Positions 11,150 through 22,740 of a stretch of DNA of 64,000 nucleotides are shown here, piece after piece; the first letter of the stretch is position 1, and each line of letters opens with the position of its first letter. The DNA is from Kappaphycus alvarezii (taxonomy: Eukaryota; Rhodophyta; Florideophyceae; Gigartinales; Solieriaceae), in NCBI GenBank assembly GCA_002205965.3, contig NADL03000691.1, forward strand, positions 62,001 through 126,000. The letters run 5' to 3'. The notes under the pieces were generated by a model, which was not told where the DNA came from, searched no databases, and saw only the letters and a list, made by a program, of their open reading frames with translations. The position numbers and the translations under genes were made by a program.

Positions 11150-11825
11150 ATATGAGGGGCACGCGGAGTTCGGTTACTGAAACATATCCCTCTGCGTTCG
11201 TGGTTGCGTGGCACGTCTTTCGCGCCGCTGGCCTTGACTGCGAGTTCGAAGTTGAGAATTTCCTCACTGGTATTGACTACAGGTCCGCAGACATTCTCCT
11301 CGTGCAACCCCCCCGTGACACTGAAGCTGGGCTACCAGACCGACCCATTGCATGCGACGTCGCCGTTACGTCCCCATTCAAGCAGACCTCAATCACAAAA
11401 GCGACGCAAGTAGCCGGTGGGGCTGCCGCCCTTACTCACCAACACCAGATCCAGGACCTACAGCACAAGCTGTCAAAGCGCCTGGTGCCCTCCTCGCCCT
11501 CCCGCGACCCAGGTTTCCGATTCCAGCCTCTGGTTTTCGACTCCATCGGTGCCCCTTCTCCGGAGACCGCACTGTTCATCGAAGAGTTTGTACCACGTGT
11601 AGCCAGGAAATGCCACACCTCGGACGCTACGATTCGCACACGCCTCTACCAGCGTATCAGTTGGACTTTGTGGTCGTTGGTGGCTATGGCCATCATATCG
11701 CGCCCCCCACTGCACTTGACCGATGTGTTCCATCCAGTTGGCTCTTAACTGAATAGTCGGTCGGTTGGTGTGCACTCAAGATAAGTAATGAGTAAAGATT
11801 TCTCACTCTCTTATTACACCCCTTC
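11150..11825 (+). mobile_element. LINE family C, 5'-truncated 3' end (endonuclease and tail)
   Basis: An open frame at 11152-11748 encodes the C-terminal part of another RLE-type LINE polyprotein: RSADILLVQPP, then IACDVAVTSPF (the two acidic catalytic blocks of the PD..D type). It continues to FQPLVFDSIGAPSPETALF, the C-terminal block seen in this group after the endonuclease, and ends with TAA at 11746-11748. A short 3' UTR (AGTAATGAGTAAAGATTTCT) runs to about 11825, where LINE B begins directly. RT and ORF start are absent. The surviving frame is unbroken, so the copy is younger or less damaged than its neighbours. Family C differs clearly in sequence from A and B. Confidence 0.72.
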
Positions 11826-13360
11826 CTCCCCTCTATTCCCCTGATTTTGCTGTGCTGGGATCTCCAATGGGTTCCGACAGAAATGTTTCCAAATTCTTCA
11901 CAGAACGTCAAACCGCCGTGGACTGCATCTTCCAATCTCTTCAAGCTCTGGACTATGCACAGTTGGCTTTCCACATCCATCAATTCAGCGCGAATGCCCC
12001 TCAGGTCATGCGCTTGATACATACGCGTCCCCCTACTCAATCTACGGTACTCGCAGCCGGCTTCGATCAGAAGCAGAGGGAAGCGTTCCGCCAATTGCAA
12101 TTGCCCTGCTCGGATCGGCCCTGGCTCCAGGCCTCTCTCCCCTTGCCAATGGGCGGTCTCGGTCTCCTGCAAACATCGGACGTTACCGAAGCGGCTTACA
12201 CAGCATCTGTAATCGATTCTTTTCGTCTTATCTCCGACGTGCTGGACCTTTCCCACGACCATCACTCGGAAGAGGTCCCCCAGTCTGCAGTCTCGCTCCT
12301 ATCTTCCCGCCATCCGCAGCTGTCTTTTTCTCTAACGGCCACTGCTCTTTTCGAGCGTTGGTCATCGCCCGTCCCCGGTGAAAGACTCCAATCTGCGATC
12401 ACTACTGAAATCATGCTATCGAAGTCTGACAAGTTGTTCTTGTCCGCAGCAGCACCCGACCGAACACGGCTCCTCTCCGTGCGCACATCCTCCTCCTCTT
12501 CCGTTTTCTCTTCGCTTCCTCACCCACACCGCGGTACCTTCATGGCCTCCCCTGCGTAGAATGTCGGCCTGGCTATCCGTCTCATTATCGCGCTATTCCC
12601 AGGATCCACTCGTTGTACGGTGTGCTCCTGGCATTCTGTCGATTTCGCGCCCGTCTTGGATCCAAGCAGACAACGTGCGTTGACCTGCTGGCACGAAGAC
12701 GGCATGAATTGCCGGCATCACGTCCTTCGCAACTTTCTTGCCCGCTTCTGTAAGGAAGTTGGCGTCGCTGCACTCGTCGAACATACGCGTCCCGTCCAAG
12801 ATCCCAATTCCTCTATTCATTGGGAGTCACGCCCATTACGAATGGACATCTATATTCCGGGTTCCTATGGTCTTCACACCAGTGATAGCGCCGTCGGCAT
12901 CACTATTCCCCATCTCTCTGTTCGCCGCCATATCTCGCCAAGGAGGGGGAACGTTTGGGTGTTTTACTCTTGGAAGATATATCCGATCCAAGTACAGTTA
13001 CAGCAAGCACTGCCGCGACACTCACAGAGCGCGAGAAACGTCATCATTACGGCTATTGCTGCCACCAACACGATATCCTCTTTTCCCCGTCGGAGTTGAT
13101 ATCTATGGCGCCTTGGGTGATGAGGGCCAGATGTTTTTCCGACGCCTCGTTTCTTTCGCTGCTTCCCGTCGTGGTTCCTCTCCTCTGCAAGAACTTTGCG
13201 ACTTCGTTACCCGTGTTGCGTTTAGTCTCCAAGTAATGCGGGTGCAACAGTTTTCCACCCGCCGCCCGCATCTGTAGTTAACTTGTGAACACCCTCCGCT
13301 TGCTTCTGTGCAACACTGCACAACCCATAAAGATTTACCACCACCAAGATTTACCACCAC
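11826..13360 (+). mobile_element. LINE family B, longest 3' copy, interrupted by a 45-bp unit
   Basis: 5'-truncated copy starting just after RT. The frame 11852-12559 encodes the post-RT region (VLGSPMGSD, PLPMGGLGLLQTSDV), which is conserved in RLE-type LINEs. After a frameshift near 12550 the frame 12620-13099 carries a Cys/His-rich segment (CTVC, ALTC, CRHH) and the endonuclease acidic motif (LRMDIYIPGSYGLH, then AVGITI). The 45-bp insertion at 12943-12987 breaks it again. The tail VGVDIYGALGDEGQMFFRRL follows, then a stop and a 3' UTR. The 3' terminus has a doubled AGATTTACCACCAC, a short tandem 3' tail as some LINEs show. The copy directly abuts LINE C on its left. I found no target duplication. 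Confidence 0.8.
12943..12987 (+). repeat. 45-bp dispersed unit, copy 5: insertion with 5-bp target duplication
   Basis: A 45-bp insertion in LINE B flanked by CCAAG at 12938-12942 and 12988-12992. Two other LINE B copies (minus strand, near 24920 and 17005) lack the insert and carry a single CCAAG at this place. The 45 bp are therefore a true insertion with a 5-bp target-site duplication. Confidence 0.88.
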
Positions 13361-13440
13361 AGTACAGTACAGTGCTGTACTATTGTGCTGGACTGTATGT
13401 ACAGTACTGTACTACGTAGTAAACTTGTATGGTACCGTAC
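13361..13440. repeat. TACAGTAC-rich simple repeat
   Basis: Dense imperfect repeats of ACAGTAC/GTACTGT follow the LINE B 3' end immediately. They may be a low-complexity target or a slippage product. Confidence 0.5.
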
Positions 13441-13599
13441 TGTATCAACCGAATCGTTTTGGGGGGGAACATTTTCACGGCTGTGGCAACAATCTTTTTA
13501 GGTTTGTGTAAATGGGGGGTTAATTTACTGTGGTACATATGTGGGTTGGTATCCGGTAAATTTGTACCGGAGCGTAGATATCGTATCATTGTCAAGCCA

Positions 13600-13925
13600 A
13601 TTGCGAAACCGTACGATGCGTCGAAAGCTGTGGATGGCACTCCAATCTACCACAAGGTGGAAGGGAGGCCAGCCAGCAAACAAGCGGCATTGGAGGTTAC
13701 TGTCAAAGCGGAGTGCCGCTGTAAAAGGATGGCTCTAACCTTCGAAAACCGTTCCATTGCGCGGGTGCCAACGGTTCTCGCGAGTTCCTTGACGACGGAG
13801 AACGCCGCCGGATGCCAACCTCCAAGCGTTGAGATGGGAACAGGAACCAGCCTGTTTCTTCCAGGCAGCTCACCAAGGAACCCTTGGTATTTAGGTTTGT
13901 GGCAGTAGGGTATTCCGGACTTGCA
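13600..13925 (-). mobile_element. LINE family A tail fragment
   Basis: On the minus strand the C-terminal tail of family A is readable: VPISTLGGWHPAAFSVVKEL, then RAILLQRHSALTV and TSNAACLLAGLPSTLW, with a stop at about 13647. It matches the end of the copy at 14.3-16.6 kb (LGGWHPSARDFANRV, NNASCLLEG) with clear divergence, so it is an older or different subfamily member. It is 5'-truncated near 13925. Confidence 0.65.
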
Positions 13926-13991
13926 TGTTTTACCTGCATATTTCTGTGTAGTACAGTACTGTAAATAGACAGTACTTCCTGCCAATGGTTT

Positions 13992-14272
13992 CATTACAAG
14001 TACAGAGGACTCCCAACCTTTCCATAACTCACAGTGACTCGTCCAGAATAACGCCAGTTGTTTGTTGGAAGGAGTTTTGAGCGACACTTAGGCCGCAACT
14101 TGAAATTGTGTATACAGTGTATTCCAGAGAACCTCCGTTCTGCGGGTATACCGTATACTGTACAGTAAGTGGTTACCCTGCTTACAGTAGTCCTAGTTTG
14201 CGATTGCTCTTAGCCGGAAAATTAAGTATACCAACCCATTCAAGTAAACCTAATTTTACCCAATTCTGGTTC
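13992..14272. repeat. Repeat R, copy 2, split by a LINE A 3'-end fragment
   Basis: 13992-14034 and 14222-14272 match the two halves of repeat R at 10968-11088. Between them lies a LINE A 3' end of about 149 bp (14035-14183), nearly identical to 16508-16645. ACAGT at 14030-14034 and 14184-14188 is a plausible short target duplication. Confidence 0.6.
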
Positions 14273-16650
14273 CCCTGACTCGTTGCCGGCTTGCCCCCAC
14301 TTAACGCCAGAACTTGTTCTCCGGTGCGTTCGGGGCTTTCCAAGGGGTAGCGCCGCAGGGGGATCCGGACTCCGCCCAAACCACCTTGTTGAGCTTTTAC
14401 AGGTCCCACCAGTTGTCAATGGTGGACGAAGCTTGCTAGCTGCTCTAACTAGTGTGGTCAACTTGCTAGCCAACGGGAAGGCCCCTGCGGCTATATCGGC
14501 ATGGATCGCAGGTGCGCTGCTTACGGCACTCCTAAAACCAGACGGCGGAATCAGGCCGATCGCCGTGGGCGAGACCTTACGTCGCCTGGTGGGAAGATGT
14601 TTGCTGACTCGCATTTCCGAGAAGGCTTCCCAATACTTTCGGCCACTACAGTTGGGAGTAGCAACGTCAGGAGGATCTGAGGCAGTTGTCCACGCTGTAC
14701 GGCGACTTTATGAGGAGCATGGCGAATCGGCAGAGTATGCACTGTTAACCGTTGACCTTCAAAACGCATTCAACCGGGTCAGCCGAAGTGCGTTTTTGAA
14801 GGAGGTCGAGCAGAGGTTCCCAGAGCTCTTACCTTGGGTCAATTACACGTACGCGGTAAACCCGGGTCATCTGTGGTGTGGGGATGATATGCTCCGGAGC
14901 GTGGTAGGCGTGCAGCAAGGGGATCCCCTGGGTCCACTTTTATTCTCCCTTGTGCTGCAAAAAGTGACGCGGGAACTGAAAACCCGCCTGGAAAATGTGG
15001 GCGACGCCACAGGCAGGCCTTCTGCACTCCTGCAGCTGTGGTACTTGGACGATGGGTACATAGTGGGCACCCACGAAGCCATTCGAACGGCACTAGAGTT
15101 CCTCTCTTCCGTGGAGGTGCGCGCTTTGGGTTTGCACCTCCGCATGGATAAGTGTTCCGTCTGGTGGCCAACCGCTCCCCCCCGTCTGTTCAGCAGTCCT
15201 TCCCAGCCGACCTTCGGCAGGACTATAGTGAAGGGACACAAGTGCTCCGCGCCCCAATCGGATCGGACCTATTCGTGGAGCGGGAGTTCTCAAAGCATGT
15301 CGCTTCGCTGAAGCCTCTCCCAGCGCTTTGGTAACCCTGGAGGATACTCAAGTAGCTCTCCATCTACTACGGACCTGCTTCGGCGTATGTCGCATTAACT
15401 ACCTCCTACGTGTAGTTCCCCCTCATTCTACTGCTAAAGGGGCTGGGGAATTCGATTCCGCTGTTGAGGCTACACTGCGGGAGTTGATGGGCGGGGTTCT
15501 GGACAGCAATACTTTTCGGGAATTGCAACTCCCTGTGGCGCCCTTCGGCCCCCTCAAGCCAACTTTTGGCATTGGGCTTCGCTCTGCGAAGCTCAGTGCG
15601 GCGGCTGCGTTCCTTTCCTCCGTGTCCCTCACGCGTGCCCTTTGCTCTACCCTTCTGGCTGTGCTACCGAACACTGCTCTTCATTCATACAAATCCGCAG
15701 TTCGGGCGCACGACGACTGGAAGACTCAAGTGGCACCCGAGAATGTGGTCCATTTCACGGCTATCGACTCAGTGCAGAGGTTTGGGCAGGGGCAACTCGT
15801 CCGCCCAGTTGAGGAAAAGGCCTTTGATGACATGCCGAAGGGAGATGAGAGGACTGTTGCATTCCGAGCCTCGTTGTCAGTGGAGGGTTGCAAGGACTGG
15901 CTGTCATGCCAACCGGCTCCGGGGTTGGGTACCTACATCCCGGACCGCAATTACAAGGCGTGGCTGCAGTTCTATTGCAGGGTGCCACTGTTTCCTCCAG
16001 CTTCGAAATGCCGCAAAGGGGTATGCACGACCCTCATGGATCAGTATGGTGACAAGCGCTGTGCTGTGCCTATGGATCCACACGCGGGTGGCGGCATGAC
16101 TCCCAGACACGTTTGTTTGCTGCAGATCTCTCCAAAGCTGCCCGACACCCTGTCCTCGAGCCGCCACAACCCGGCCATGCAGTTCGCCCGGACATCAAGG
16201 CGCTTGGAGAGAACGGGGGCACGGACTATTATGACGTAACCGTTATCCATCCTCTGATCTCCGCCCGCCTTCCCTCCCTGGCGCGATGCCCACTCAAGCC
16301 CCTTAACCATGCTCGCCTGGGCAAGGACACTCGCTTTGCCGAGTTAACACGTTCCAAGGGTCCTGGGCATCGCTTCATTGCGCTTCCACTCTCCACGTTG
16401 GGGGGCTGGCACCCTTCCGCTCGGGACTTCGCCAACCGGGTTGCGACTGGTATTGCCGCACGGGCAGCCATTCCGATTGCTGATGCGCAGCGAACATTGT
16501 TCGCTCGTCACGCGGCGAGACTCGTCCAGAATAACGCCAGTTGTTTGTTGGAAGGAGTTCTGAGCGACACTTAGGCCGCAACTTGAAATTGTGTATACAG
16601 TGTATTCCAGAGAACCTCCGTTCTGAGGGTATGTACAGTAAGTGATTACC
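14273..16650 (+). mobile_element. LINE family A, RT-to-3'-end copy
   Basis: The most complete LINE of the window. The frame 14283-15311 carries RT: HLTPELVLRCVRGFPRGSAA, LLKPDGGIRPIAVGE (blocks 1-2), VDLQNAFNRVSR (A), GVQQGDPLGPLLFS (B), WYLDDGYIVG (C) and LGLHLRMDKC (D). Post-RT (LRAPIGSDLFVER) follows in another frame at 15152-15334. The frame 15328-16239 continues with LEDTQVALHLLRTCFGV and a finger containing QYGDK. The frame 16113-16574 has the endonuclease (VRPDIKALG, GGTDYYDVTV) and the LGGWHPSARDF tail. Three frameshifts (near 15205, 15330 and 16055) make it inactive. The N-terminus before RT is missing. The 3' UTR ends near 16650, directly against a LINE B copy. Neighbours show repeated LINE-on-LINE insertion. 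Confidence 0.85.
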
Positions 16651-16656
16651 CTTTTT

Positions 16657-17035
16657 GGTGGTAGATCTTTATTTGTCATACAATGTCGCACAGAGGCGTG
16701 CGGAGGGTATTTATAAATTAACTACGGATGCGGGCGGCGGGTAGAAACTTGTCGCGCCTGCATTATTTGGAGACTAAATGCAAAACGGGTAACGAAGTCG
16801 CGGAGGTCCTGTTGAGGGGAGGAACCGCGACGGGAAGCAGCGAAGGAAGCAAGGCGGCAGAAAAAAGCCCTTGCCGTCGTCGCCCAAGGCGCCATAGATA
16901 TCAATCCCAACGGGGGAGAGGAGGATATTGTTTTGGTGGCAGTAAGGGCCGCAATGGCGATGTTTCTCGCGCTCTGCGAGTGTCACGGCAGCGCCTGCGG
17001 TAACCCTACTTGGAGAGATGTGGCGGCGTGCATTA
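16657..17035 (-). mobile_element. LINE family B 3'-end copy
   Basis: 5'-truncated copy in minus orientation, starting on the plus strand with GGTGGTAGATC. It encodes RRHISPSRVTAGAAVTL, then GIDIYGALGDDGKGFF and the tail. Here the site that is interrupted by the 45-bp unit in the 11.8-13.4 kb copy is uninterrupted (CCAAG near 17006-17010). The frame shifts once within the tail. No clean target duplication is seen. Confidence 0.75.
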
Positions 17036-17067
17036 CTTGTCACGCCTTACGTAACGGAACGAAAATT

Positions 17068-17236
17068 CCTTGTATCAATTCTGAGGCACGAAAGTGTGCG
17101 GAGGGTATTCAGAAATCAACTACGTAGGCAGGCGGCGGGTGGCAACTTGTCCCGCCTGCATCACTTGGAGCCTAAACCCAAAACGAGTAACGAAGCAGCG
17201 AAATTTCTGCGGAGGAGAGGAACCACGACGAGAAGT
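17068..17236 (-). mobile_element. LINE family B 3'-end fragment, older
   Basis: A more diverged, shorter piece of the LINE B 3' UTR and tail codons, minus strand, just beyond the previous copy. It retains GTGTGCGGAGGGTATTCAGA and the region matching the R-rich tail. Confidence 0.65.
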
Positions 17237-17261
17237 ATTTGTACAGTGTTCGTATTGAAAG

Positions 17262-17385
17262 TTGATGAGGCCCCCCATTGCAAGTACGCACGCCGTCCTT
17301 ATACGAAGGCGCGCTGCACCTTCTGTTATATCCAATGCAGCATGCCTCCTGGCCGGCCTCGCGACGAACTTGTCACTAACCCCAC
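17262..17385 (+). mobile_element. LINE family A tail fragment
   Basis: Readable VLIRRRAAPSVISNAACLLA followed by GLATNL and a stop. This is the extreme C-terminus of the family A polyprotein (compare TSNAACLLAGLPSTL at 13.65 kb). Confidence 0.55.
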
Positions 17386-18017
17386 AATGCATTCCTACTA
17401 CCCTCTGTGTGTGTGCAATCAATGGATTTTTGAGAAACCATGTAGGAGAACAAGCAAAAGGGGAGTAAAAGAGAACCTGATCAGAAGAGTCTGGTAAGAA
17501 CCTGGCGCGCTTGCAACCCGTGCAAGCAGAAAACAAAGCGCGAAATTAGGAGTTGTAGCTCCCATTGAACAGCGAACGTAGACTAACTTCTTGCTGCAAT
17601 GATTTTGGCATAGGAGCCATTACGTGCTTTTCCAGTGAAGCAATCAACCGTTCTCCCCCTTCTTGCTGAATTATGTCAACGCCCCCACCACCCTCTCCAG
17701 CAAAATGGCTGCTGCCATTCGCCGTCATCATCATCCTCATCATCCTCTTCATCTTCGAATCACCTATCCTCCCGCCTAGATCGCATGCTGCTCTCCAAGG
17801 CGACTGGCGGGAAAACAGAGTTAATCTTGGGTTTCTATTTTCACTGATCCGCGCTTCCCAAGGACTGAACTCTACTGGTAATTTCAACTTTTCAGACGAT
17901 CAATGTGTTTGATTTTGACTCTGTTTGGATTCCCCCCGCTAGAAGTGTCAGACCACGAAGTAAACTACCCTATCACATCCCCTTTTTAATTAGTGAAAAA
18001 CGCCACCTGGCTACAAC

Positions 18018-18063
18018 AAGGGGAAAGGTTTGGGTGCTTTACACATGGGAGAGGTATTCGATC
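18018..18063 (+). repeat. 45-bp dispersed unit, copy 6
   Basis: AAGGGGAAAGGTTTGGGTGC start with a diverged second half (GGGAGAGGTATTCGATC). Confidence 0.6.
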
Positions 18064-18350
18064 TATCCTACAGTTTTCCATCTTGACTACCAAGAGTCAA
18101 GAGGAAGAAAGACTTTGGTGCTCTATTAATTTTGAGAGAGTGGCGGACCGAATGGGATGCACCTAAGCATGGAGTCAAGAGAGAATAGGGACTTTATTTC
18201 AATACAAAACAGAACTATCAGAGCTCATGCATGTGTAGTTTTCTGCGATTTATCGCGATCGCAGTTCGCTGCTGAACCAAAGAGCTTGAGAATTTGCAGC
18301 AGTCGATGGCGTTCTGCAGGTGGACTGGTCCGTTCACGAGAGGCCATGTA

Positions 18351-18392
18351 TTCAGATATCTTTCAAATATTAAATCACCCCATTTCCCCCCC
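18351..18392 (-). repeat. 45-bp dispersed unit, diverged copy 7
   Basis: On the minus strand: G-run, AAATGGGGTGATTTAATATT, then TGAAAGATATC. It has the same order of blocks as the unit but is strongly diverged; it resembles the copy at 52.85 kb most. Confidence 0.4.
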
Positions 18393-18864
18393 GATATACG
18401 GTGGAGGCCGGTTTGGGTACCGGGCCCGACTGAGCCTAGACATCAAAAGCCAGCAGATGAAAGTTTATGTCCAGAGCATTCCATAGAGCTTAGTACCGTC
18501 CACTTTTGGCTTCCTCGTTCGTGAGAGGATAGAACAGGGATCGGTGGACGAGGATCGACTATACGGTGTAGAAAAGGCTGATTATGGTCACATCGCAACC
18601 CTGCGACCGGGGAGCATATTGCAGATCATCCATTAACAAATTAAGACGGCGACGGAGCGGGGCGGGAAGAATGGAGTCCTGAGGGAATTGTCTTACTGGC
18701 AATTATAGTATTGGAAAGGGAGGTCCGAGGTGCATGCTGGCGTACTGGATAAGAGTCCCTAGGATTTCCATGCAGTCCTGTAATACATTCGTCCCCAATC
18801 GAATAACAGTGTATTCCGGTTTAGGGTTTAGGTACAGGCGAAGGTTGCATTTGAAACTAATGCA

Positions 18865-18903
18865 TTCTCTTCCAACAGTAAAAACACCCAAAACTTTCCC
18901 TCT
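18865..18903 (-). repeat. 45-bp dispersed unit, copy 8
   Basis: Minus strand: AGAGGGAAAGTTTTGGGTGT, then ACTGTTGGAAGA. The distal end is diverged. Confidence 0.6.
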
Positions 18904-19084
18904 CCAAAACTATCGTCTCGTTGCTACCCATGAACACTGTACCCGCTGAAAGACGTCCTTTGAGGAGATTGTGATTGCCAATCATTCCCAAACAGCCTAG
19001 TCAATGCACCCCACCTGAAGCGGAACGTTGAGAAGTGGACTTCAACTGGCCTAACAGTGGAATCCTCCTTGACAAGACCATTAC

Positions 19085-22000
19085 CCACCCCAGTGCATCA
19101 GCTGCTGTGTCTCAACGAAAAAGCGATTTCTTGATATTGAATGAGATTCCAGTCCATTTAGTTTTTCATCAGCTGAGACATTAATTTTATAGTCACCAAA
19201 CTGCATAATTTTAACTCCATTGAAATTAAAAGATCCAGGACTATGTACCATTGTACCAGGCTTATATACTTTTTGAAGATCTTGGATAAATTGCTTCTTA
19301 ATTTTCTCTGGTCCAGTAATAAGTATATCATCGACCAATTTAACGACGAGCAGAATTAATGATCCTTTTGAACTCATGAAAAATAATTGGGGTGTATAGA
19401 CGACTGATTTCAATCCGAGGTCAAAGAATGTATTATCCGAGTGTATTTGCCATTTTGCATTTGCGTTGACTAAACCGTATAAAGCAGACAGTAATAACCA
19501 ATAGAAGGATTTTTCAGAGCATTCCCGAGGCGGTCTCACATAAACATCTCATAATGCTGATCCGGATTGTAAAAATGCAGACTTCACATCAACCTTTGAT
19601 AAATTCCATTTAAAAATTGTAGCAATTGATAAGAGAATTCTAATTGCCATTGGAGAACAAGATTCCGAATCAGTTCTCAAATAAATTTTCTCCTTGTCCT
19701 CATTTCCATGCGGAGCAATTCGAGCCTTGCAATAATATTTTCCATCATCCAAAATTTTTATTTTGTATAAAAAGTGACGGGATATTACATTCGAGTCGGG
19801 AGGAAAAGGTAGTGAGAAAATTATTTTCTTCCGTATTGTATGCATTTGAAATAATATGAGATGGAAGTACAGATGCTTGATGAAGCAAAAATTCTTTAGA
19901 TCCAAACATTTTATGATAAAAACGTAGATCGTTTTGCTCAGATGATTTCAATTCCGTTCCAGGTGACACCTCAACTTTATGCGCATCAGTTCCACCATTT
20001 TCATCAATAGGGATATGAATTAAATTTTCAGCGTGTAGGGAATTAAGTTCGGATTCACTCGGAACATGTTCAAGAGATAATATGTTTTCAGATTCTGATG
20101 AATTTCCATCGCTTTCTGATTTATTATATTTTCTACTTCAGCAATCATATTTAGGTTAAAATTTCCATCATCAGAATGATCGTCAAAATTGTTTTCGCCC
20201 ACATTTTTCACTTCATTAATATTCGTTTCATCAGAAATATCTTCCACAGTGTATTCAATAGATTGATTCAATAATTCATTTGGCTTTTGAATTTGGTAAG
20301 CTTGTTCATTAGATGAAACGGAATGTTGGACATCTTCAATTGCCGCACGTATAAATTTTCCATTGGATCCAGGTACTGTGACGATAAGAGATTTTTTGTC
20401 GAATTTCAATACTCGTTTGGGCGATGACCAATATACTCTTTTCTTATTTGGTAGATGAACAAAAAGTTCCACAATATCGCCAAAATTAATTGAAATATCG
20501 GTCACAGACTTTGATTTTAGAATAAAATTTAATATCCTCTTGGCTATTAGCTCATTATGAGCTTCTCTTAAACCATTTGGTAGACTTCGAGGACCAAATT
20601 TTTTGATGGGCCGAGTGTGACCAGTGGCAAGCTCGTATGAAGAAATAACATCATTTACATATCAAATATCAAAACCATTCGATATTTGAAATATTCGAGC
20701 AACAAGAACCGTATTACTTGCAGAAGAATCGGATATTTTTAAACGGATATTAATTTCTCTCAGTGTTTTATGTTTCGACTCAATAGAATTTTTGTTGTGG
20801 CGGTGGGAACCAATAGGAAAAAAATTCCTCTTTCCTCAAGATAGCTTCTGAAAATATCATTTTGAAACTCCTGATCTCCATTAAATTGCTAGGGTCCCAA
20901 AATGGTGTTAACCAGAGAGTCTCGATACAATTAATACAATTTCCATCCTTAAGGAGGGCACTATTGAACCAGTTGAGTATCTGGTAACTGAGTCCATAAT
21001 TTGAAAAATATCCAAGTTTTTCACAAAAAAGTGATCCACTCACAAAAATTTATTAAATCCGCGAGATATAGAGCTTAAAGATACTGCACCAGGATGAGAT
21101 GTTTTTTTTTGTGACATCGCAAAATTTGCAGGAGTCAATTATGCTTGATAGGTATTTTTTGCATACATCGTCTCATTTAAAATTTCCTTTGTAACAATAG
21201 TTTTATATCGTCATAATTTGAGTGACCAAATACATGTTTCTGAACCCTATTAATTATTTTCTTCTTTTCAGCCCAAGATATATTTTTGGATGTATTGATA
21301 TTGTTGGAACAAATTGCTGATAGAAATGAATTCTCAATAGGGTAGGATGATTGTATAAATATATTTCCGGATACATGACAATGATGACCATGATTCACCA
21401 ATGTTATCGAATCGATTGAATTATTTGCGGAATTGAACTCGATGCGGTTTTCCATCATATGAGTAATATTTGATTTGCTTGTGATATTTCTTTTAATAAC
21501 CCATTGTGATGATCCAGTGATTATTAGATGCCATATTTTAACCTGCTTTCCATTGTCCGAAATAGCTGATAAAAATATTGAACCGATTATTTTTCTTTTT
21601 TTGCTTGAGTGGGCGCCATTTCCGTATTTCCAGAAGACGTGGCCTTGATACATTCAGGAAGATTATCTAGAATTCCATTCCATTCCGGTAAAAATAAATT
21701 TCGAAAGTGCTCGTAATTCAACAATCCCCATTTCACTATACGTTGCTCCATCATCAAGTAACAGACCTGGGTAAAACTCATTTGACGGAGAGTCAAGCAC
21801 TGTTACTACCATATAAAATGTTACAGAACCAGAATCATTTTTGTCTTTGAAATTTTCTGCATTTCCCATTTTAGATGATGATCCTTTATGATGATTTTTA
21901 CCACTCTTACATTTATCTTTTTCATTGGCCCAATGGCCAATTTCTCCACATCGTTCACAAGTTGATTTTGCCTTGAGAGCAGCAAATTCTTCAGGATCTA

Positions 22001-22740
22001 ATCTTTGCTTATTATTTTTCTTGACTTTTTTCTCCATATGACATATTTGATTGACTTGAAGAGGTACATTTTTGAAAATTTCCATATGTTTGATTTGTAT
22101 TTTTTGGTTTATCACATGCACGAATAATAGATGACATTTCTGAATATTTGATTAATTTTAAGATTTTTTCTTTTTCCAAATCGGCTTCTTCTTCATGCTT
22201 CGGAGAAGCAGCAGCCAAAATAGATACTCGCTGGTTTGAATCAATATGGGAATTAGACAGATGTAAAAATGATACCAATGCTTCAGGTAATTTCAAACTA
22301 CCAGTAGATGAATAAAATCGGATAATTTGAGCAACGTGTTTCAAAATTTTTGAAAGACTCATTATCACCACGAGTAGTGTGCAATAGATCTAAGAATTTT
22401 TGAAATGTATCTGATATAGATGATAGAGGATCCACCTTATCAATAGCGTTAGCAATCGATAAAGCACCATTTTCAGACTGAATTTCTGTGTCAGGAATTT
22501 TCTTACAAACTTCAAGAGCTCGTCTAAATAATTGTGATTGTAGGACAAAACCATGTACTTCCTTAAGAATTTTATTAGAATTTGATACTAGTAATAAATA
22601 AGGGACAGATTTACATTTGTGAACAGCATAAAAACATTTTTCTTGAGGTCCTTTACCATCCGTCTAAGGAGCCGTGCGAAGATCCCATGAAAATTTCGGC
22701 CTTGAAGGAATTTCGGGACGATCTGGGCCCATAACTGCAA
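19085..22740 (-). mobile_element. Decayed Ty1/copia retrotransposon (fossil)
   Basis: An AT-rich minus-strand element with parts in copia order. Gag lies at about 22740-21900, with a zinc knuckle CERCGEIGHW near 21965. A protease-like LLLDDGAT lies near 21760. The integrase region is about 21650-20780, with the His-rich zinc-binding part FGHSNYDD near 21210. A linker follows at 20505-20020. The copia-type RT is 19905-19085, with WNLSKVDVKSAFLQ and the VDDILITG catalytic block. Integrase before RT identifies Ty1/copia rather than Ty3. The RNase H end and the 3' LTR are absent. More than ten breaks are visible; it is old. Composition differs sharply from the GC-richer LINEs around it. Confidence 0.85.

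Larger units (their letters stand above)
17386..19080. other. No recognised gene; three 45-bp units
   Basis: A minus-strand frame (about 17546-17800) reads like the end of a protein (GGERLIASLEKHVMAPMPKS), next to a CATCATCAT-type triplet repeat at 17727-17758. It lacks an ATG and any known motif. Otherwise only copies of the 45-bp unit are recognised. Confidence 0.3.

Noticed and set aside
12960-12975. 45-bp unit as a U5 snRNA loop relative (TTTTACT)
   Set aside because: Only seven bases agree with the U5 loop; the stems do not match.
12943-12987. 45-bp unit as an introner (mobile intron)
   Set aside because: No GT...AG pair at the insertion boundaries on either strand, even when the target duplication is included.
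12938-12992. 45-bp unit as a retroposed spliced leader
   Set aside because: A spliced leader would be followed by mRNA body; here LINE sequence resumes after a target duplication.
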